Assembly: GCF_002973525.1 (NCBI RefSeq)
Contig: NZ_PVEN01000020.1
Location: forward strand, 1-64,000
Source of the DNA: Paraburkholderia sp. BL21I4N1
GTDB taxonomy: Bacteria; Pseudomonadota; Gammaproteobacteria; Burkholderiales; Burkholderiaceae
Length of the DNA: 64,000 bases
Direction of reading: 5' to 3'
The stretch's first letter is position 1. Each line of letters begins with the position of its first letter. Both the position numbers and the translations under genes were made by a program. Shown here in pieces: positions 53,000-61,379 of this stretch. The notes beneath the pieces were generated by a model. The model ran no database searches and was not told the DNA's origin. It saw only the letters and a list, made by a program, of their open reading frames with translations.

Positions 53000-53380
53000 T
53001 TAGCGTTGTGGAATGGAAGACACAAGCGGATCGGTGTCGACGCCCACCCGCTGGCCCAGCAGCGCGTGGGCAATCCAGGCCGTGGCGAGACTACCTGCCA
53101 CCAGCGCGAGCACCAGCACGCCTACAAGGCCAGGAATGCCGAACGGCACACCCTGAATCAGTTCGACCACGCCGACGCAGGTCGGCACCAGCATCAACGC
53201 GAGGTAACGCAGTAACGTTTCGGCTGGACCTTTGAGCGGAGCATCCACCTTGCCGCGCGCGACCAGCAACGCGAACACCAGGCCGAGCCCGATGATCGGC
53301 CCGGGAACCGGCAGCGCGAAACGCGTCGACAGGTCGTTGCCGACCAGGTACAGGGCAATAAAGAAGGCGAAACCGAACAT
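53000..53380 (-). CDS. lrgA: LrgA/CidA-family membrane protein
   Basis: The 126-residue protein has four membrane segments and the LrgA/CidA motif PVPGPIIGLGLVFALL. It is the holin-like partner of LrgB. The pair is divergent from a LysR gene at 53608, which probably regulates it, as CidR does for cidAB. Confidence 0.92.
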   Translation of the reverse strand: MFGFAFFIALYLVGNDLSTRFALPVPGPIIGLGLVFALLVARGKVDAPLKGPAETLLRYLALMLVPTCVGVVELIQGVPFGIPGLVGVLVLALVAGSLATAWIAHALLGQRVGVDTDPLVSSIPQR

Positions 53381-53607
53381 GATGAGAGCGCTCTATCGAA
53401 GACGGCGCCGTGATGGCACCGAACCTCAGCACTGTGACATCGGCCGGTCAAAGCGAAAAGCGAGCATTTCGCAACCTCGGATTAGTTTTGTTTGCGTCGG
53501 GGGGCCGACATGACCGCGCCGCACCCGGAAGGCTTTTCACTTTGTCATGCGGACAAACCGGTGAATAATCGCTGTTCGCGCTCTACTTTGGCTACCGTCC
53601 GAATTCG

Positions 53608-54546
53608 ATGAAATATCGCTTGCCGCCGTTGAATGCATTGCGGGCTTTCGAAGCCGCCGCACGTCATATGAGCTTCAAGAACGCCGCGGAAGAACTGTGC
53701 GTCACGCCCGCGGCGATCAGCCATCAGATCCGCACCATCGAGGAGTACCTCGGCGTCGAGCTGTTTTGCCGCTCGAATCGCACGATCGAACTGACCGAAC
53801 ACGGCAAGCGCTGTTTTCAGGAGGTCACGCTGGGCTTCACGCATCTGACGCGTGCCATGACCTGGGTCGACACGAGCCAGGAATCCCAGCGTTTAGTCAT
53901 TACGGCGGGGCCGGCCTTCACGACCAAATGGCTCGTGCCGCGTCTGTCGGCTTTTACCGAATTGCATCCCGGCATCAAGACGCGCGTATCGGCTTCGCTG
54001 GCGCTGTGCGATTTCGTCAAGGAAGGCGTGGACGTGGCGATCCGCTTCGGCCGCATCGACACCGCGGGCTTGCATGTCGAACGCCTGATCGAGGAATCCG
54101 TCGCGCCGATGTGCAGCCCGGCGTTGCGTAACGCGGACGGCAAGCCCCTCACCCCCGCCGATCTCGCGCACGTCCCCCTGATTCACGACGAATCGCTGCG
54201 CATGGTCGACCCGGCCGCCACCGGCTGGTCGGCATGGTTCAAGCGGGCGGGTCTGAAAGGCGACGCCACCCGTGGCCTGTTTTTCAATCACGCGGATCAC
54301 GCGCTGCAGGCTGCGGTCGAAGGCACGGGCGTCGTATTGGGCCGGCGCGTGCTCGCCGCGCCGGACGTACGCAACGAACGCCTGATGATTCCGTTCGGCC
54401 CCGAGGTCGCGACGGGCTTGTTCTTTCACTTCGTCACGACGCCGGAGAAAAGCCGGACCGCCACGGTCAAGGTGTTCCGCGACTGGCTGTTCGAAGAGCT
54501 GCGTCGTGAAGTGAAGCCGTTAGCGTGGGACGACGGGACCGCCTGA
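53608..54546 (+). CDS. LysR-family regulator, GcvA-like
   Basis: The 312-residue protein has the GcvA-type N-terminus (NALRAFEAAARHMSFKNAAE) with the helix-turn-helix core CVTPAAISHQI, and a C-terminal effector domain. It is divergent from lrgAB with a 227-base gap and most likely controls it. The downstream SDR gene converges with it and ends six bases after its stop. Confidence 0.9.
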   Translation: MKYRLPPLNALRAFEAAARHMSFKNAAEELCVTPAAISHQIRTIEEYLGVELFCRSNRTIELTEHGKRCFQEVTLGFTHLTRAMTWVDTSQESQRLVITAGPAFTTKWLVPRLSAFTELHPGIKTRVSASLALCDFVKEGVDVAIRFGRIDTAGLHVERLIEESVAPMCSPALRNADGKPLTPADLAHVPLIHDESLRMVDPAATGWSAWFKRAGLKGDATRGLFFNHADHALQAAVEGTGVVLGRRVLAAPDVRNERLMIPFGPEVATGLFFHFVTTPEKSRTATVKVFRDWLFEELRREVKPLAWDDGTA

Positions 54547-54551
54547 GCGCG

Positions 54552-55328
54552 TCACCCCTGGCGGAACAGCGCCGAGCCCCACGGTGCGCCGGTCGTGCCG
54601 CCATCCACGACGATCTCCGCGCCCGTCATTCCCGACGCGTCGTTCGACGAGAGGAACAGCACCGCCGCCGCGACTTCTTCCGGCGTGGCCAGGCGGCCAA
54701 ACGGAATGCGCGGTGCGAGCGCTTCTTCGGTACCGTCGAGCGTCGCGCCCTCGCGCGCGCCGCGCGTCCAGATCGGCGTGCGCGTGCCGCCCGGAATCAC
54801 GGTGTTCACGCGAATGCCGCGTTGCACCAGTTCGGTCGCGAACACTCTCGCCATGCCGGTAATGCCCGCCTTGGTCGCGGAATACGCCGCCGAACCCGGC
54901 GAGCCGAGTTCGCGCATCACCGAGCCGTTCAATACGATCGCGCCACCGGCGCTCATCAGCGGCAGCGCGGCCTGCACCGTCAGAAAGACCGCAGTCAGGT
55001 TGGTGCGAAGAATCGCCTCGAATGCGGCGGCCGAGGTGCCACCGAGCGGCGTCGGCCCCGAAATGCCGGCGTTCGCGAAGACGATGTCGAGCGAGCCGAA
55101 CGCGCTGCCGATCCGTTCGAATAGCGTGCCGATGGCTGCTTCGTCGTCGAGATTGGCCGGCACGCCCACTGCGTTTTCGCCTAGCTCGGCGACCGCCCGG
55201 TCCAGCTTCGCGCGATCGCGACCCGTGATGACCACACGTGCGCCTTCCGCAATCATCAGCTTGGCCGTGACGAAGCCAATGCCGCTATTGCCACCCGTGA
55301 TTAACGCTGTCTTTCCCGTGAAACGCAT
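54552..55328 (-). CDS. Short-chain dehydrogenase/reductase next to TetR
   Basis: The 258-residue protein has the NAD(P) motif TGGNSGIG (11-18), NAG at 86-88, and the catalytic set Ser136, Tyr149, Lys153. It ends in the EIVVDGGTTGAP tail. It is divergent from a TetR gene, a very common pairing in proteobacteria, so it is probably induced by the TetR ligand. The substrate is unknown. Confidence 0.9.
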   Translation of the reverse strand: MRFTGKTALITGGNSGIGFVTAKLMIAEGARVVITGRDRAKLDRAVAELGENAVGVPANLDDEAAIGTLFERIGSAFGSLDIVFANAGISGPTPLGGTSAAAFEAILRTNLTAVFLTVQAALPLMSAGGAIVLNGSVMRELGSPGSAAYSATKAGITGMARVFATELVQRGIRVNTVIPGGTRTPIWTRGAREGATLDGTEEALAPRIPFGRLATPEEVAAAVLFLSSNDASGMTGAEIVVDGGTTGAPWGSALFRQG

Positions 55329-55455
55329 CCTCTTTCTCCTTCATGGCGCCGGCGGCTCGGCCAATGCCACCGCCGCACAACACCTGAAAACGGTTAAGCG
55401 GCCGAACGCCGCCACGTAAAAACAGACATCCCGACGATGTCTCACTCGACCATTC

Positions 55456-55475
55456 TGCATGTTGATCGTCATGCA
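55456..55475. promoter_or_regulatory. Inverted repeat TGCATG..GATC..CATGCA, candidate TetR operator 1
   Basis: A 20-base pseudo-palindrome with six-base perfect arms and a GATC centre lies between the SDR and TetR genes. Confidence 0.55.
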
Positions 55476-55480
55476 CATTT

Positions 55481-55504
55481 TCAGTATTATGCTCATCATG
55501 CTGA
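55481..55504. promoter_or_regulatory. Second pseudo-palindrome, candidate TetR operator 2
   Basis: Nine of twelve base pairs match in this 24-base element, which begins TCAG and ends CTGA. It lies directly beside operator 1 and 22 bases before the TetR start, a usual place for autorepression. Confidence 0.4.
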
Positions 55505-55526
55505 TTGTCAAGAGGCGGTGAACGAA

Positions 55527-56129
55527 ATGGGTTACTCGCAGGCACAGAAGGCGGAAAGCCGGCAGCGTGTGCTGGAAACAGCATCGCGGCAAATTCGTGA
55601 AGAAGGGATCGGCGCGCTCGGCGTGGCGGATTGCATGCGGCGCGCCGGGCTCACGCACGGCGCGTTCTACGGCCATTTTTCTTCCCGCGACGCGTTGATC
55701 GTCGAGGCGCTCGAATACGCGGTCGCTCAGAGCCGGCAGCGCATCGCGGCGCTCAACACGGCGTCGGCTAAAGGCGGAGCCAAGGCGAAAGAGCCCTTGC
55801 AAGCCATGGCGGAATTGTTTCTCAGCGATCGGCACGTCAAGGATCCCGGCAACGGTTGCGCGTTGTGCTCGCTGGCCGGCGAAGCACGGCATGCGAGTCC
55901 GGAAGTGAGGGACCGTTTGACACAGTACGTCCACTCGTTGACGTCGCAGATCGCCAAAACGCTGGCGGGATCCAGCGAGAGCATGGCGCTCGGTATCGTC
56001 GCAACGATTGTCGGCGCGGTCACGCTGGCGCGTGCGGTCGACGAAGACAAACTCGCCAAAGCGATTCTGGCTTCCTCGCTGGCGTTGATCGTTGCGCAGA
56101 ACAAGGACGCGCGGCAGGTAGCGGCGTAA
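55527..56129 (+). CDS. TetR-family transcriptional regulator
   Basis: The 200-residue protein has the TetR helix-turn-helix at 10-55 (core RAGLTHGAFYGHFSSRDAL) and a C-terminal ligand domain that contains two cysteines (GNGCALCSLAGEA). The AcrR/NemR-like cysteine pattern could sense electrophiles. The start at 55527 has an AGAGG site; an upstream in-frame ATG at 55437 would run through the operator region. It is divergent from the SDR gene. Confidence 0.88.
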   Translation: MGYSQAQKAESRQRVLETASRQIREEGIGALGVADCMRRAGLTHGAFYGHFSSRDALIVEALEYAVAQSRQRIAALNTASAKGGAKAKEPLQAMAELFLSDRHVKDPGNGCALCSLAGEARHASPEVRDRLTQYVHSLTSQIAKTLAGSSESMALGIVATIVGAVTLARAVDEDKLAKAILASSLALIVAQNKDARQVAA

Positions 56130-56310
56130 GGCACGACTCCGTCGCCGCGCGGGCGGTTTCGCTTCAGCGAGGTCAAACCACTTCGACGGATGCAAAGACA
56201 ACTTAGCTATTAAGCGCTTTGTGAACTAGGATTGCTTCTGCATGTCGTGGTCGTGACGCATGGAACCGGAGTCAGCGCTCAAGCCAACTCGGGTCGACAG
56301 GAGACAAAAA

Positions 56311-57459
56311 ATGAACCAACAGTATGGGTCGTTGTGCCCCTGCTGCGGCAGCGCGGAACATCGCGCAATCAGTCGCCGCACGTTCCTGAACCTGATCGCC
56401 GGCACCGCTGCCGGTCTCGCTTTACCCTCCGCCTTCGCGGACACCGAAGCCGCACCCGCGATTGCTTACGATTCGATTGCCAATCCCGTTCATTTGCCTA
56501 AAGACACCTATTTCGGCGAGTGTTCGGGCGTCGCGCTCAACTCGCATGGACACATCTTCGTGCTGTCGCGCGGCAACACCAACGGTCCGGCCTATGGCGC
56601 GGCGGCGGCACAATTGCTGGAGTTCGCGCCCGACGGCCGTTTCATTCGCGAGATAGGACGCAATCTGTACGCGTGGTCGTTCGCGCATACGGTCAAGATC
56701 GACCGGCAGGACAACATCTGGGTGACGGACAAAGGCTCCGACATGGTGATCAAATTCACCCCGGACGGCCGCGTCGCGATGGTATTCGGCCGCAAGCAGG
56801 AAGCGGCCGACGAAGATACCGCGCCGCTCAAACACCCCAACCCGCCGCTGCCCGCCGAGGACGGACGCTTCCGCCAGGTGACGGACGTGGCGTGGGACGT
56901 GGCGGGCAATACGTACATCAGCGACGGCTATATCAACTCGCGCGTCGCCAAAGTAGATCGCGACGGCAACTGGCTCAAGTCATGGGGCGAGCGCGGCACG
57001 GGTCCGGGACAGTTTCACACGCCGCACAGCATTGCGCTCGACGCGCACGACAACCTCTACGTCGCCGACCGCAGCAACCGGCGCATACAGGTGTTCGATA
57101 CCGAAGGTACGTTCCTGCGGCAATTCACGATCGACGTGCCGGTGCCGCCGGGCGCGCGTCCGGCGATCGGCAACATGCCGGACGAAGCGACCTTCGCGGC
57201 CGGCACGTTTGCGCCGGGCGCACCGTGGGCCATCTGCATTTCGCCGGGACCGAATCAGGTGCTGTACAGCGCCGACGGTTATCCGGGCCGTATCTACAAG
57301 ATGACGCTCGACGGGAAAGTACTCGGCGTGCTCGGTCAATCCGGCAAACAGTTGAAGCAGTTCGGCTGGATTCATCAGATGGCGTGCCCGTCGGAGAACG
57401 TGTTGTTCGTCGCCGAATTGTTGAACTGGCGGGTGCAGAAGCTGGTGTTGCATGCGTGA
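56311..57459 (+). CDS. Tat-exported NHL-repeat (six-bladed beta-propeller) protein
   Basis: The 382-residue protein has a twin-arginine signal (SRRTFLNLIAG at about 21-31, cleavage near AFAD at 43). The mature chain is a beta-propeller with NHL-type repeats (for example GPGQFHTPHSIALDAHDNLYVADR, core HSIALD..LYVAD). It resembles peptidylglycine alpha-hydroxylating lyase-like and gluconolactonase-like propellers. Unusually, CPCC stands ahead of the twin arginines (Cys9, 11, 12). An AGGAG site supports the ATG at 56311. Function unknown; it acts in the periplasm. Confidence 0.83.
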   Translation: MNQQYGSLCPCCGSAEHRAISRRTFLNLIAGTAAGLALPSAFADTEAAPAIAYDSIANPVHLPKDTYFGECSGVALNSHGHIFVLSRGNTNGPAYGAAAAQLLEFAPDGRFIREIGRNLYAWSFAHTVKIDRQDNIWVTDKGSDMVIKFTPDGRVAMVFGRKQEAADEDTAPLKHPNPPLPAEDGRFRQVTDVAWDVAGNTYISDGYINSRVAKVDRDGNWLKSWGERGTGPGQFHTPHSIALDAHDNLYVADRSNRRIQVFDTEGTFLRQFTIDVPVPPGARPAIGNMPDEATFAAGTFAPGAPWAICISPGPNQVLYSADGYPGRIYKMTLDGKVLGVLGQSGKQLKQFGWIHQMACPSENVLFVAELLNWRVQKLVLHA

Positions 57460-57467
57460 ATTCACGC
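57454..57467. repeat. Perfect 14-base palindrome holding the stop codons of two convergent genes
   Basis: GCGTGAATTCACGC is fully palindromic. The NHL gene stops at its left TGA and the convergent siderophore permease gene at the mirrored TGA, with only two bases between. Confidence 0.85.
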
Positions 57468-59552
57468 CGCACGCGGCGGCGCGCGCAACATCGTCCACAG
57501 TAGATACGGTCCGCAGATCAACGCGGCCATCAAACCCGCCGGCATTTCGTCGGGGAACAGCAGCATGCGTCCGAGCCAATCTGCCAGCACCATCAGCAGC
57601 GCGCCTGCGGCGGCCGCCGCCAAAAGGTGCTCGCGCGCCCGGCACACGCCCAGCGAACGGGCGAGATGTGGTGCCATCAACCCGACAAACGACAACGGTC
57701 CGATCAGCAAGGTCGCCGTAGCCGTCAGCAACGCCGTCAACAACAAAACCGCGAGACGCGCGACGTCGACGCGCACGCCTAGTGAGCGACTCGTGCCTTC
57801 GCCGAGAGAAAGCAGTTCCAACCACCGAGCAAGCAACGGCGCCGCACCCAGACCGAATACCGCGACGACCACCGCCACTGCCGCCGCAATCGGATCCACG
57901 TAATACGTCGAGCCGACCACGAAATTCAGCAGCAACACCGCGCGCGGATCGCCGCTCGCCGTCACCGCGCCGCTGACGGCCTGAAACAATGCGCCCATTG
58001 CCACGCCGATCAGCAACAGCCGCTCCGGCGCATATTTCGCGCGATGTCCGAACCACAGCAACAGCATCAACGTGACGATCGAGCCGACGAGACAGGCGCC
58101 GAACAACTCGATCGGCCCCGGCGCGGCAAAAATGAACACGGCGGCCACAATGCCGAGTGCGCCGCCCGAACTGACGCCAATCAGATCGGGACTGGCCACG
58201 GGATTGCCGGTCGTGCGCTGAACCAGCACACCGGCGAGGCCCAGCATGATGCCCGCCGTCACCGCCGCCGCCGTGTGCGGCACATGCCAGAACGCCAGCG
58301 CGCCGAGCTGAGCGGCACTCGTCACGTGCCAGCCATTCAGGCCGCGTCCGAACATCAGCGAGAGCACCGCGACCAGCACGGCGAGCAACGCCACCACCGC
58401 GATCAACCGCGTGGGGCGGTTGCGCCGGAAGGCCGTCGAACCACCCAGCCTATCCGCGCGTAGATCCGGGCGCGACTTGAGTTGCCGCAACAGCCACAGC
58501 AGCATCGGCGCGCCGAACAGCGAGGTGACGGCGCCCGTGGGAATGAGTTGCGAACCGAATACGCCGCTGATCGCCACCATCTGCACGACTTCGTCGGTGA
58601 GCCACAAAAGCGTTGCGCCAAGCAGCGGCGCCCAGACGAGACGCTGCTGGAAACGCCGGGCGCCGGCGAGACGAGCCAGCGTCGGCGCGGCGAGGCCGAT
58701 AAAGCCGATCACGCCGACCGCGCTGACCACGCACGCGGTCAGCGCCACCGCGAGACCCAATGCGGCGAAGCGGGTGCGCAGCAGCGAAACGCCCAATCCG
58801 CGCGCGGTGCTTTCGCCGGCTTCGAAGAGACTCAGCGGACGCCGCAACAGATAAATCGCGACCGAAGCGAGCGCGAGTCGCTCGAACAACGCGCCGCTTG
58901 CCTGCCAGCCGTGCTGATCCAACGCGCCGCCGCCCCAGATCATGAGTCCGGTGAGCAATTGAAAATGCGAAATCGCCAGCCCGAGCGTGAGCGAGCCGCA
59001 ATACAGACTCACGATCATCCCGGACAGGATCACCGACAGCGACGCGAGCCGTTGCCGCCATGCGAGGCCGAAGACCAGCAACATCGCCAATGCGCCGCCC
59101 ACCAGCGCGATCAGTTCGCGCTGATTCGCGGCGGCGGCCGGCGCCCAGATCGTCGCGATCGTCAGCGCGAGATAGGCGCCGGGGAAGATCCCCAGCGTCA
59201 TCGGTTCCGCGAGCGGATTGCGCAGCACCTGTTGCGCAATCGCGCCCGCGAGTGCGAGCGCCGCCCCGCAAATGAGCGTGATGGCGATACGCGGCAATGC
59301 GCTGTCATGCACGATCAGTTGATGCAGATTACCCGGCTCCGGTGTGACGAGCGCGGACCAGAGACTCGAGCCCGCGAGTTGCTTCTGCAACACCCACACG
59401 GTCAACGTCAAGGCGGCCAGCACCAGTAGCGAGATCAGCGTTGGCAGTCTGTTTTTCGGTTCCGATGTCACTAACCGCGGTCCTGCGCCGGCTTCGGGAA
59501 TAGCGGTCGCGCTGCGGCGCCGGTTGAAATGGGGCATCGGGTTATACGACAT
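57462..59552 (-). CDS. Ferric-siderophore ABC transporter permease, fused FhuB type
   Basis: The 696-residue protein contains two FecCD-type permease halves (about 40-350 and 370-690), each with about nine to ten membrane segments and the GxxxQxxxRNPLA/GNPVASP motif. This fused form is that of FhuB. It imports the ferric siderophore across the inner membrane with the ATPase at 60510 and the binding protein at 59542. It overlaps the binding-protein gene by 11 bases. Confidence 0.92.
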   Translation of the reverse strand: MSYNPMPHFNRRRSATAIPEAGAGPRLVTSEPKNRLPTLISLLVLAALTLTVWVLQKQLAGSSLWSALVTPEPGNLHQLIVHDSALPRIAITLICGAALALAGAIAQQVLRNPLAEPMTLGIFPGAYLALTIATIWAPAAAANQRELIALVGGALAMLLVFGLAWRQRLASLSVILSGMIVSLYCGSLTLGLAISHFQLLTGLMIWGGGALDQHGWQASGALFERLALASVAIYLLRRPLSLFEAGESTARGLGVSLLRTRFAALGLAVALTACVVSAVGVIGFIGLAAPTLARLAGARRFQQRLVWAPLLGATLLWLTDEVVQMVAISGVFGSQLIPTGAVTSLFGAPMLLWLLRQLKSRPDLRADRLGGSTAFRRNRPTRLIAVVALLAVLVAVLSLMFGRGLNGWHVTSAAQLGALAFWHVPHTAAAVTAGIMLGLAGVLVQRTTGNPVASPDLIGVSSGGALGIVAAVFIFAAPGPIELFGACLVGSIVTLMLLLWFGHRAKYAPERLLLIGVAMGALFQAVSGAVTASGDPRAVLLLNFVVGSTYYVDPIAAAVAVVVAVFGLGAAPLLARWLELLSLGEGTSRSLGVRVDVARLAVLLLTALLTATATLLIGPLSFVGLMAPHLARSLGVCRAREHLLAAAAAGALLMVLADWLGRMLLFPDEMPAGLMAALICGPYLLWTMLRAPPRAA

Positions 59553-60513
59553 GACTGGTCCGCGTTTGCATCGCGTCCGCGACGGCGCGAGTGAACCGTT
59601 GAACGGAAATCAGGGCACCGGTCGGCGAGACGACGGGCAAGATCGCCGATCGGCCGGGTTGCGCGAAAGGCAGTTGCCGCCACACAGGATTGCGCTGCAG
59701 ACCGGCGGCCGTGCCGTCCCCGCTTGCACCGACCCACAGCATCTGAGCATCGGGCGCGACGATCAGCCGCTCGAGTTCCACGATGCTGGAGGCAGCACCT
59801 CCCGCCACCAATGCGCCACGAGAGCCGTCCGCCAACGCGGCGGCGACGTTGCGGATACCCAGCGTCCGCAGAACTTCGCCGAACATGCTCGCGCCGCCGA
59901 AAATGCGCAAATGGCGATCGTCAATCACCTGGGCAACATAGACCGGCGCATAGCCGCCCTTCGGTAACGCGGCGTCGAGCGCCGCGCGCGAGTGCGTGAG
60001 AACACGCTCGGTTTCGTCCATCAGCGACTGCGCCCGCGCGTCGAGACCCAACCGCCTGGCGAGCGTCGACAGTTCGACGCGCATCGCCCGATACGGTTGC
60101 GGATCCGTCATGTACGAGCCAAGCGTCAAGGTCGGTGCAATGCGCTCGAACGAAGCCTTCACGCTCGCATGCGCAGGGGTAATCACCATCAGGTCGGGCC
60201 GCAGCTCGTACAGCAAATCGTAGTTCGGCTGAAACAGCAAACCGACGTCGACGACCCCACCCGGCAACGGCGGCGCCACCACGCTACTCGTGTACCACGC
60301 CGGCGCCGGCACGCCGATCGGCGCGACGCCGAGCGACAGCACCATCTCCGTCAGATCCCAATTCAGCACGACGAGCCGCCGTGGCGCGCGGGCGGTGGCA
60401 TCCACCATGGCGCCGTGCGCGGCAACCGTCGCGCCGAGCGCGGTAGCCGCCAGCGCGCTTAGACAGAGACGGCGTTTCTTCGACCGCTGCGGCACAACGC
60501 TCTCCGTCTTCAT
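59542..60513 (-). CDS. Periplasmic ferric-siderophore-binding protein (FhuD/FecB family)
   Basis: The 323-residue precursor has a signal sequence (KKRRLCLSALAATALGATVAA, shown in part), then a helical-backbone binding protein with the family start APRRLVVLNWDLTEMVLSLG. It hands the ferric siderophore to the FhuB-type permease. Its ATG overlaps the ATPase stop (ATGA). A longer upstream extension in the same frame lies inside the ATPase gene and is not real. Confidence 0.9.
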   Translation of the reverse strand: MKTESVVPQRSKKRRLCLSALAATALGATVAAHGAMVDATARAPRRLVVLNWDLTEMVLSLGVAPIGVPAPAWYTSSVVAPPLPGGVVDVGLLFQPNYDLLYELRPDLMVITPAHASVKASFERIAPTLTLGSYMTDPQPYRAMRVELSTLARRLGLDARAQSLMDETERVLTHSRAALDAALPKGGYAPVYVAQVIDDRHLRIFGGASMFGEVLRTLGIRNVAAALADGSRGALVAGGAASSIVELERLIVAPDAQMLWVGASGDGTAAGLQRNPVWRQLPFAQPGRSAILPVVSPTGALISVQRFTRAVADAMQTRTSHVV

Positions 60514-61379
60514 CGCGGAATTCCGACGGCGCGGCCGCTGGCGGGATCTCGCAGCACCGTCATCGGCACGCCGTAGATCGCTTCGAGGTTCGGGCCGGTC
60601 ATGATGTCGCGAGGCGAACCTTGCATCAGGATCTTGCCGTTGCGCAGCGCGACGATCCGATCGCAAAAGCGCGCGGCCATATTGATGTCGTGCAGCACGA
60701 TAACAGCGGCAATGCCGCGTTCGGCGCAGAGCGTGCGCACGAGGTCCAGCACTTCGACCTGATGCGCCACATCGAGCGCCGAAGTCGGTTCGTCAAGCAA
60801 TAGGCAGCGGCTGTCCTGCGCGATCAGCATGGCCAGCCACACCCGCTGACGCTCGCCGCCGGACAGGCTATCTACCTGCCGGTCCGCGTAGTGGGTCACG
60901 TCGGTCACGCGCATTGCCTCGGCGACCTGCGCGTGATCCTCGTCGCCGAATACACCGAGGCTGCCGTGCCACGGATAGCGGCCCAGCGCGACGAGTTCAC
61001 GCACCAGCAGGCCGTCCGTGGACGGCGTGTATTGCGGCAAATGCGCCACCTGTCGCGCGAATTCGCGCGGCTTCCACGCCGCCAGCGGCTTGCCGTCGAA
61101 GCGGATCGCGCCCGCACCTTGCGCATGATGGCGCGCCAGCAATCGCATCAAGGTGGTCTTGCCCGACCCGTTGTGACCGATCAAACCGGTGACGCACTCG
61201 CGGGAAATCGACAGGTCGATGCCATCCAGCAACGTCGTTGCGCCCACATCGAATCGGACGTTGTCCAGTTCGAACAGCGACGACACCGAGGCGGATTCCG
61301 TGAAAGACGAACTCGTATTGGCCATGAAGTCTGAACCGTTGTGCGGCAACATGCGGCTTAAATAAAGGGAAATGCCCAT
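60510..61379 (-). CDS. Ferric-siderophore ABC transporter ATP-binding protein (FhuC/FecE type)
   Basis: The 289-residue protein has Walker A GHNGSGKT, signature LSGGERQR, Walker B LLLDEPTSALD and the H-loop VLHDINMA, typical of FhuC. The start at 61379 overlaps the stop of the exporter gene (TGATG). A shorter start at 61325 (MANTSSS) gives 271 residues, closer to the usual length, and cannot be excluded. Confidence 0.92.
   Translation of the reverse strand: MGISLYLSRMLPHNGSDFMANTSSSFTESASVSSLFELDNVRFDVGATTLLDGIDLSISRECVTGLIGHNGSGKTTLMRLLARHHAQGAGAIRFDGKPLAAWKPREFARQVAHLPQYTPSTDGLLVRELVALGRYPWHGSLGVFGDEDHAQVAEAMRVTDVTHYADRQVDSLSGGERQRVWLAMLIAQDSRCLLLDEPTSALDVAHQVEVLDLVRTLCAERGIAAVIVLHDINMAARFCDRIVALRNGKILMQGSPRDIMTGPNLEAIYGVPMTVLRDPASGRAVGIPR

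Noticed and set aside
57454..57467. Terminator function for the palindrome at the NHL/FhuB junction
   Set aside because: Stem is AT-centred with no loop and no T run, so it does not fit a Rho-independent terminator.
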